NCBI GenBank assembly: GCA_019358985.1
Contig: JAHHIJ010000003.1
Location: forward strand, 62,001 to 126,000
Length of the DNA stretch: 64,000 bases
Origin: Tolypothrix brevis GSE-NOS-MK-07-07A
Lineage (GTDB): Bacteria; Cyanobacteriota; Cyanobacteriia; Cyanobacteriales; Nostocaceae
Direction of reading: 5' to 3'
In this document: one piece after another, positions 58,531 to 64,000 of the stretch
Layout of the letters: each line of letters begins with the position of its first letter
Numbering within the stretch: position 1 is the stretch's first letter
Notes under the pieces: generated by a model
The model's input: the letters and a program-made list of their open reading frames with translations, nothing else
What the model was told of the DNA's origin: nothing
Databases searched by the model: none
Made by a program: the position numbers and the translations under genes

Positions 58531-59312
58531 GTGAAAGTAACTTCCTTGGGGGCACCAATATTTCCTAAAATTTTGGGTTCTTTTTTATTGGCAGTTACTA
58601 ATACAGCACCTGCATTACCAGAGCGTATAGTTAACTGTTTTTTTGCTGTCCAGGTTCTCCGCGCTCCCTTTTCTAAATTTCCCTCAAATGTCGTCTTACC
58701 GTCCTCTTTTACTTGTAACCATGATTTGTCTTGAAGTTCTAAAGTTACTTCAACTGTTGGATTTGTGTCAGCATTTGGAGATGCTGTCGGTGAAGGTAAT
58801 GTTGTTGATTTGGCTACTTTTGGTATCGATGGTGTTTTTTGTTTGGCTACAATTGAGGAGTTTTGTTTTTGACTAACTTTTTGAGTTGGACGACGCGGAT
58901 TGAGTATATAAAACAATCCAAAAGAAGCTGCTGCTAATAAGAGGATATAAGGTACTGCCAGAGGTATGTTTAATGGACTTGGTTTTTTCTCTACATTGCT
59001 ACTATCATTTTCCGAGTCAAAAAGGAAAAAATTAATCGCAAAAGAGCGTGCCAAAGAAGTACCATCTAACCCTAAAATATCTCCATAGCGGCGAATAAAC
59101 CCTTGTACATAAATAGGCTCTGGCAAATCTTCAAATCGTCCTTCTTCTAAAGCTTCTAAAAAAGGTTGTCGAATCAAAGTTTTAGCAGCTATTTCTTCTA
59201 CACGGATGGATTTTTCTTGCCGAACTTGCCCTAAATATGCACCTATTTCCTTGAGTTGCTCTTGTTGAGGCTCGTTGAAAAGTGTCACAGCCTTCTCCTG
59301 ATATCCACTCAT
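58488..59312 (-). CDS. RodZ-like HTH membrane protein with DUF4115 domain
   Basis: A 274-residue RodZ-family protein. The N-terminal HTH_25 domain (residues ~18-95: EIGAYLGQVRQEKSIRVEEI, TLIRQPFLEALEEGRFEDLP, YVQGFIRRYGDILGLDGTSL) binds MreB-type filaments in characterised RodZ. One transmembrane helix follows (PLAVPYILLLAAASFGLFYI), then a Pro/Ser/Thr-rich linker and a C-terminal beta domain (VEVTLELQDKSWLQVKEDGK, LTIRSGNAGAVLVTANKKEP) of DUF4115 type in the periplasm. It probably helps cell-shape control. The last ~10 residues come from STRR DNA and are not conserved. A second RodZ-like gene lies 1.4 kb away on the opposite strand. Confidence 0.88.
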   Translation of the reverse strand: MSGYQEKAVTLFNEPQQEQLKEIGAYLGQVRQEKSIRVEEIAAKTLIRQPFLEALEEGRFEDLPEPIYVQGFIRRYGDILGLDGTSLARSFAINFFLFDSENDSSNVEKKPSPLNIPLAVPYILLLAAASFGLFYILNPRRPTQKVSQKQNSSIVAKQKTPSIPKVAKSTTLPSPTASPNADTNPTVEVTLELQDKSWLQVKEDGKTTFEGNLEKGARRTWTAKKQLTIRSGNAGAVLVTANKKEPKILGNIGAPKEVTFTPEVNSQGSKTNDQ

Positions 59313-59484
59313 TATTCTTAAAGAGAGAAACTACTTAAACAAATGTATACAAGTCTACTTATTTAGTAAACTTATCAAAAATACTTACCAACATAACAAA
59401 ATCATAATTTTAACATATTAATCCATCCAATTAAACAACGGCTATTGTATTTATAAATACCTTTCAAAATATAAAATAGCGTAT

Positions 59485-60378
59485 ATGAGAAGAAAAAAAC
59501 GGAAACTTATAATACAAGTGTTGTTCAAATTACTATTTTGGCTGGGATTAGTTGCGGCGATCGCCTATTGTACTATTTGTTTATCTCTTTATTTTTACCA
59601 ACCTCGGTTCATTTTCTTTCCTTCTTCTATTATCGCAAAGACACCAGAAACTTTTCAGCTTCCTTACGAGGAAGTTTGGCTACCCATACCAGCCACATTT
59701 GGAAAGGTGGAACATATTCACGGTTGGTGGATAAAAGCAAACCAACTCAACCCCAAGGTATTGTTGTATTTGCACGGTAACGGTATCAATATTGGTGCAA
59801 ATGTAGCTCATGCTAAACGGTTTCATCAACTAGGATTTTCGGTCTTATTGATTGATTATCGGGGTTATGGTCGCAGTGAAGGCACTTTTCCTAACGAAAT
59901 GCGGGTTTATCAAGATGCAGCTACAGCTTGGAACTACCTCGTGCAGCAGCGACAGATTCCGCAAAAAGAAATTTATATCTATGGACATTCTCTAGGAGGA
60001 GCAATAGCCATCGATTTGGCTGTTAAACAGCCAGATGCTGCCGGTTTGATTGTGGAAAGCTCTTTTACCTCGATTCAGCAGTTAGTAACTGCCAGGAACA
60101 TGTTTTCTATGTTTCCCGTCGATTTAATCCTGACACAGCGGTTTGAATCAATTAAAAAAATACCACGCTTGAAAATGCCAGTTTTATTCATTCACGGCAC
60201 AGCCGATTCAACTATACCGGCTTTCATGAGTGAAAATCTGTATGCTGCTGCACCAGAACCAAAAAAATTGATTTTTGTTCCTGGTGCAGAACATAATAAT
60301 ACAGCAGATGTTGCCGGATTGCAATATTTGCAATGGGTGCAGTCTTTTGTGGAACAAATTAAACAAGAAGGGGGTTAG
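59485..60378 (+). CDS. Membrane-anchored alpha/beta hydrolase (BEM46-like)
   Basis: A 297-residue hydrolase with an N-terminal basic start (MRRKKRKLIIQ) and one transmembrane helix (VLFKLLFWLGLVAAIAYCTI), like the BEM46/ABHD13 group. The oxyanion-region strand is VLLYLHGNGINIGANVAHAK, the nucleophile elbow is YIYGHSLGGAIAIDLAV (GHSLGG), the acid is in PVLFIHGTADSTIP and the catalytic His in VPGAEHNNTADVAG. A full triad is present, so it should be an active esterase or lipase-like enzyme of unknown substrate. It stands between the two RodZ-like genes. Confidence 0.9.
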   Translation: MRRKKRKLIIQVLFKLLFWLGLVAAIAYCTICLSLYFYQPRFIFFPSSIIAKTPETFQLPYEEVWLPIPATFGKVEHIHGWWIKANQLNPKVLLYLHGNGINIGANVAHAKRFHQLGFSVLLIDYRGYGRSEGTFPNEMRVYQDAATAWNYLVQQRQIPQKEIYIYGHSLGGAIAIDLAVKQPDAAGLIVESSFTSIQQLVTARNMFSMFPVDLILTQRFESIKKIPRLKMPVLFIHGTADSTIPAFMSENLYAAAPEPKKLIFVPGAEHNNTADVAGLQYLQWVQSFVEQIKQEGG

Positions 60379-60697
60379 GTTTCAGAGTAAGTTGCACACC
60401 GCGTCAATTCGTAAAAAAATTACCATTTCATTTCACGAATACTTTCGTACTTAGATGCAACATTTGGTTTGGAGCATCTACTGGTTCTCGCGACTGGTTC
60501 AATACTGGGAGAAAGCTCTTGTCTTGAAGGCGTAAGGCTTTAAAAGACTAAATAAATCATGAACACAGCAAAATATTTTTAAAACTTTGTTAATGAGGGT
60601 AGAAAATTGATACTTAACTGTCCGGATTGGGTATGAAGGGATCGAAGAAATTACACATGTAAAACAACTTTTTGAGCGATTGGCAGAGGCTTAAAAT
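60379..60697. other. Non-coding spacer
   Basis: About 320 bp between the hydrolase and the second RodZ-like gene, probably with the latter's promoter. No gene, repeat family or known motif recognised. Confidence 0.4.
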
Positions 60698-61798
60698 ATG
60701 ACTACCACACCTGTATATTTATTAACAATTCCTGGAAATTCTTCTATTCAAATTTCTCAAGATGAATTGCGATCGCTTCTAGGTCAAATAGAAGCGAAAT
60801 TGCACCGCAGTAAAGTTTATCGCAATGCTTTGGCTACGTTACAAAATTTACTAGGTCCTTCATCTGAAGAAGCTAAGGTCTTGTTTAAAGTTATTAGCAG
60901 AGAAGCGATCGCTTTATCATTTCAGCAATTTGCAACACAGGAAGCTAAAGTTACAGATAATCAACAAAAGCTAACTGCTGATGTTTCACCATCTGGGGAA
61001 TCAGAAAACGGCGACTTATCCCAGTGCTTAAGTACTGTTAAATTAAACACAAACAATCCAGAGACAAATGAAGGTAATTTGCGATCGCATAATCAAGTAG
61101 CCGACAATTCTCCCAAAGCCAAAGAAGATAAAGCGATACCTTCTGGTGCAGCACGCTTCTCACGGGATGCGATCGCCAAAAAACCAACGCATTGGCTCAA
61201 ACGCAGGCTTAAGCCTTCTAAAGCGGAAATAGCCAAGGAATTTGCGGCTGAACAACGCATAGAAACTCTGCGCCAAATCGGTGAACAATTACGCCAAGCG
61301 CGATTTGCTCAAGGTCTTTCTCTTGTGCAACTTAACGCTTACACTCACGTCCCCATCCATCATATGGAAGCAATCGAGAATGGCAACCTTGAGTTATTGC
61401 CAGAAGATGTCTACCTACGTGGTTTTATCCGCGTGATGGGAAATGCTTTAGGCTTAAATGGCACAACTTTAATTGCGGCTTTACCTGTACCTGAGATCAC
61501 GAAAGCAATTTTACCCATCAGTTCTCGGCTGAAAAATAGTTCCCCAGGATTGGGATTAGATGTACGTCCCGTGCATTTGTATGTCGGCTATACAGCTTTG
61601 GTTGCAGGAGCAGTCGGAGGATTATCTTTCATGTCTCAGCAAGCAAATACTGAGAGAGCGCTGATTCCAGACGAGGTTACGCCATCCAGTGCTTCAAAAT
61701 CATCCCAACGAATGGAACCAACTACTATACCCGGACTCCGATCTAGTAGTTCTGGTGTCAGTGTCGGCTCTGATATTGCTCCCCCGGAAGCACTTTAA
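60698..61798 (+). CDS. RodZ-like HTH membrane protein (no DUF4115)
   Basis: A 366-residue protein. The N-terminal ~80 residues form a helical region (ISQDELRSLLGQIEAKLHRS, LATLQNLLGPSSEEAKVLFK) I do not recognise; a polar linker follows. The HTH_25 domain is near residues 195-265 (LRQIGEQLRQARFAQGLSLV, NAYTHVPIHHMEAIENGNLE, LPEDVYLRGFIRVMGNALGL), then one hydrophobic segment (LYVGYTALVAGAVGGLSFMS) and a Ser/Thr-rich tail. It shares the HTH domain with the RodZ-like protein at 58488-59312 but lacks the C-terminal beta domain. It may be a divergent partner or regulator of cell shape. The function is inferred only. Confidence 0.8.
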   Translation: MTTTPVYLLTIPGNSSIQISQDELRSLLGQIEAKLHRSKVYRNALATLQNLLGPSSEEAKVLFKVISREAIALSFQQFATQEAKVTDNQQKLTADVSPSGESENGDLSQCLSTVKLNTNNPETNEGNLRSHNQVADNSPKAKEDKAIPSGAARFSRDAIAKKPTHWLKRRLKPSKAEIAKEFAAEQRIETLRQIGEQLRQARFAQGLSLVQLNAYTHVPIHHMEAIENGNLELLPEDVYLRGFIRVMGNALGLNGTTLIAALPVPEITKAILPISSRLKNSSPGLGLDVRPVHLYVGYTALVAGAVGGLSFMSQQANTERALIPDEVTPSSASKSSQRMEPTTIPGLRSSSSGVSVGSDIAPPEAL

Positions 61799-61954
61799 AA
61801 GTAGTGAGTTATACCAATTCTCTATGCCCTGCGCCGAGCGCACGCTGCGCGAACAGGCTGGAAGCCGCTGGCTCTACGAACAAAGCCCAACTGCGTGGGC
61901 TGATTTGAGCTTCATCTTTATAGGGAAATGTATAACTCCTAACTCCTGACTTTT

Positions 61955-61983
61955 GTAGAGACGTGACCGTGGAACGTCTCTAC
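61955..61983. repeat. Dispersed palindrome at the PadR stop codon
   Basis: GTAGAGACGTGACCGTGG then aacgtctctac. The TAG stop of the minus-strand PadR gene lies in this element. Confidence 0.75.
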
Positions 61984-62531
61984 TCTTCTGCTAGGATGCT
62001 GTAAATTTCACGTTTGACTCGGTTGAGAGTTTCGCGTACTCTGGTCACTTTATCGGCATTGTTACTGCGAGCTACTTGCATTACTGCTGCACCAACCTGT
62101 GCGATCGCCTCTTTCAATTCGATTAGCTCTTGGGATCTGTTTCCCTTATCCATCGATGGAAGGCGATCGCCACCTTCACTCAGTAATTCTCTGCCAGTTT
62201 CGGTAATGGTATATACTTTCCTCCCTTCTATCTGTTCAAAGGTGAGATAACCCCCTTCTTCAAGCAGTTGCAGAGTCGGGTAAACTGAGCCTGGGCTTGG
62301 TTTCCAGAAGCCACCATAACGCGCTTCTAATTCTTTAATCAATTCGTATCCATGCCGGGGTTCCTCTGCAAGTAGCTCCAACAATATGTATTTAATGTCA
62401 CCACGAGGAGTCCTCTGCTCATCTCCCCAATCTCGCCTTTTCCCGCGACGGTGGTGATGCCGTCCTTTTGGTGGCATATCGTCGCATCCAGACTCAAAAA
62501 AGTGGCGGTGTCTATGAAGTCCTAAAAACAT
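61980..62531 (-). CDS. PadR-family transcriptional regulator
   Basis: A 183-residue PadR regulator. An unusual His/Arg-rich N-terminus (LGLHRHRHFFESGCDDMPPK, GRHHHRRGKRR) could bind metal; the winged-helix domain follows (GDIKYILLELLAEEPRHGYE, GFWKPSPGSVYPTLQLLEEG, YLTFEQIEGRKVYTITETG) and a C-terminal helical dimerisation part. PadR proteins are usually repressors of nearby efflux or stress genes; no obvious target adjoins. The stop codon is provided by a dispersed palindrome, so the native C-terminus may have been altered. Confidence 0.9.
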   Translation of the reverse strand: MFLGLHRHRHFFESGCDDMPPKGRHHHRRGKRRDWGDEQRTPRGDIKYILLELLAEEPRHGYELIKELEARYGGFWKPSPGSVYPTLQLLEEGGYLTFEQIEGRKVYTITETGRELLSEGGDRLPSMDKGNRSQELIELKEAIAQVGAAVMQVARSNNADKVTRVRETLNRVKREIYSILAEE

Positions 62532-62708
62532 ATAAGTTTTCTCTCAATGTGCTTGTAATTCCATTGTAGACATATCACGATATATCGTTAACAAAAGTTA
62601 ACCTCACACTTCTGAGGACTACGATCTTTAATTTATTTCGTAGTAAGCACGAAGAGTGCTTAATACCATGTCCGTTTAATTAACAGTAATAAAAACAACG
62701 CAACCGTC

Positions 62709-62737
62709 GTAGAGACGTTCCGCCGGAACGTCTTTAC
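62709..62737. repeat. Dispersed palindrome, cgccgg core
   Basis: GTAGAGACGTTCCGCCGG then aacgtctttac, in the spacer between acsF and the PadR gene. Confidence 0.8.
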
Positions 62738-62800
62738 ATTGTAAGTAATAAACCTGTCATGATATAAGAAAGCGCTGAAGCGCTGACTAAGATTTCCCAT

Positions 62801-62830
62801 AAAAAAATGGTTCTGTTAAGTACAGAACCA
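62801..62830 (-). terminator. Intrinsic terminator of acsF
   Basis: On the minus strand, 28 bp after the acsF stop, a 9-bp stem TGGTTCTGT, loop acttA, ACAGAACCA is followed by seven T residues. This is a standard rho-independent terminator. Confidence 0.85.
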
Positions 62831-62857
62831 CTAAAGCTTTCGCAAATCTGTTATAAT

Positions 62858-63934
62858 TTAGCGAACTGCGCCATGAGTAGCAGCTGTATCAATTGGTTTC
62901 ATCAAGTACAGCCGTACAAATTGCCAGCCATTGGAGACGTATAGCGGTAGCTTCTGGAAGAATTGGAGGAATTTGGGAGTGCTGGAGTTAGCGATCGCAC
63001 CCAATTTCTCATTATTCTTCAGACAAACATCTAACCGCTGATAAAACTCTGGTGTCTCGACATCCAGCATTATCGGGAAGACTCTACCTGCGTTTTCGTT
63101 CGTCTTCTCAATCACTTGAATGTCGTATTCTCGCGCATCCAAACCAATGGAGGCATAAAAGTCTTTGCGCTGGATGTCGTTCAAATACATCGTGCCAAAC
63201 ACCGATAATAAGAAGAACCGACACCACAGACGCGATTTCCAATCATTCAATATTTGCGGCTGCGATCGCATTATCGCATCAAAGAAATCGCTGTGGCGGT
63301 TTTCATCTTGACACCAGTTTTCAAACCAGCGGAAAATCGGATAAACTCTATCTTCTGGATGTGCGTCTAAGTGGCGGAAAATCGTGATATATCGCCAATA
63401 ACCAATCTTTTCTGAAAGATAAGTAGCGTAGAAGATAAATTTCGGTTTAAAGAAGGTGTAATTACGGCTCTTGGTTAAAAAGCCCAAATCCAGCGACATA
63501 TTAAAGTCCGACAGCGCTTTGTTCAAAAAGCCAGCATGACGCGCTTCATCCCGTGACATCAGGTTGAAACACTCTGCCAAAACAGGGCTTTTGTCCTTTA
63601 AGCGGCGTCCAAGTTCTTTGTACAATAAAAATCCGGAAAACTCCGCCGTACAAGAACGTTCGAGAAATTCAACGAACAATCGGCGAGTGTCCCCGTCAAT
63701 ATGATCCCAGGATTGTTCAAACTCCGCATCCCGAACAAAGTGATGGCGGTTGTAATCAGCCCGAAACTCATCGAGAATCGCTCTTAACTCGTCTTCGTTG
63801 ACGGAAATATCCATCTGCGCCATTTCATCAAAGTCAGTGGTATAAAACCGGGGTGTCAGCAGGGTTTCTTTTGCCGGGACTTTAATCCCTGGACGCATTT
63901 CGTCAAAGCCTGGTTTTTTTAGGGAGTCTACCAT
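62858..63934 (-). CDS. acsF: Magnesium-protoporphyrin IX monomethyl ester (oxidative) cyclase AcsF
   Basis: AcsF forms the isocyclic ring of protochlorophyllide with O2, a step of chlorophyll synthesis at the thylakoid or inner membrane. The 358-residue product is full length: start [36 protein letters not shown], and the di-iron motifs [17 protein letters not shown] (Glu), [12 protein letters not shown] (E-x-x-H) and [15 protein letters not shown] (E-x-x-H). It uses the aerobic (ChlA-type) route; no BchE-like gene is present here. Whether this is the main aerobic or the low-oxygen paralogue cannot be told. A terminator follows it. Confidence 0.96.
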   Translation of the reverse strand: MVDSLKKPGFDEMRPGIKVPAKETLLTPRFYTTDFDEMAQMDISVNEDELRAILDEFRADYNRHHFVRDAEFEQSWDHIDGDTRRLFVEFLERSCTAEFSGFLLYKELGRRLKDKSPVLAECFNLMSRDEARHAGFLNKALSDFNMSLDLGFLTKSRNYTFFKPKFIFYATYLSEKIGYWRYITIFRHLDAHPEDRVYPIFRWFENWCQDENRHSDFFDAIMRSQPQILNDWKSRLWCRFFLLSVFGTMYLNDIQRKDFYASIGLDAREYDIQVIEKTNENAGRVFPIMLDVETPEFYQRLDVCLKNNEKLGAIANSSTPKFLQFFQKLPLYVSNGWQFVRLYLMKPIDTAATHGAVR

Positions 63935-64000
63935 CTCTTGATTGTGTGAAGTGTTTTTTTCTTTTGAGCGACTGAGAACGCTTTGGGTAACGCTCTCACA

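Overview
The window is a piece of a cyanobacterial chromosome, most likely from a filamentous, heterocyst-type (Nostocales-like) genome. The evidence is: very frequent HIP1 octamers (gcgatcgc); PipX/PipY, SepF, a split-intein DnaE, the aerobic chlorophyll cyclase AcsF, a Tab2-type protein, a carotenoid-binding CTDH and a likely Psb35; XisH/XisI genes; an NrrA-type regulator; and abundant heptamer (STRR) repeats and small palindromic repeats. It is AT-rich. It has no rRNA and no CRISPR array, and I found one tRNA gene (Ala, UGC).

Layout. 0-9.4 kb is mostly housekeeping: der (cut by the window start), an ECF/CbiQ membrane protein, pipX-pipY, sepF, proC, a Ski2-like helicase and a MOSC protein. 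9.6-15.2 kb is accessory: a 68-bp tandem repeat array, then a haem-oxygenase-fold diiron oxidase, a tautomerase, a cupin, an acyl-CoA-ligase-like enzyme, a broken TetR gene between two operator-like palindromes, and an HPP membrane protein. 15.3-30.4 kb carries a small photosystem-type membrane protein, TerB, rsmB, a histidine kinase divergent from the NrrA-like regulator, an EamA transporter, Tab2, a lone RHH antitoxin beside a lone cytosine methyltransferase, DUF2470, a phosphatase, an M48 protease and hydrolases. 30.5-31.6 kb is a scar where a TnpB fragment replaces the 3' half of ftsE, followed by four tandem palindromes. 31.6-36.4 kb is a signalling block: WecG-type glycosyltransferase, LuxR regulator, PP2C phosphatase with anti-sigma kinase, CTDH.

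37-46.7 kb is a decay zone. It holds the 3' end of a TpsB (FhaC/ShlB) transporter, a filamentous-haemagglutinin fragment, an internally deleted haemagglutinin, a broken CHAT/TPR gene fused to the back half of a hybrid histidine kinase, a second kinase, two PD-(D/E)XK-like proteins, two Uma2 proteins and xisH/xisI. 47-64 kb returns to housekeeping: O-methyltransferase, TrhO, tRNA-Ala, DUF938, a glycosyltransferase, DUF3082/DUF4058/ispE/rsmA, the C-terminal half of split DnaE, gatA, two RodZ-like genes, PadR and acsF.

Overall the core genes are intact, while the intergenic DNA is heavily colonised by non-autonomous repeats. About 20 copies of one 28-29 bp palindrome, several families of roughly 100-bp MITE-like elements and STRR heptamers are present; some supply stop codons or coding ends to neighbouring genes. 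The best candidate for an undescribed function is the oxidase/tautomerase/cupin/ligase group at 9.9-14.2 kb; its chemistry cannot be deduced from sequence alone.
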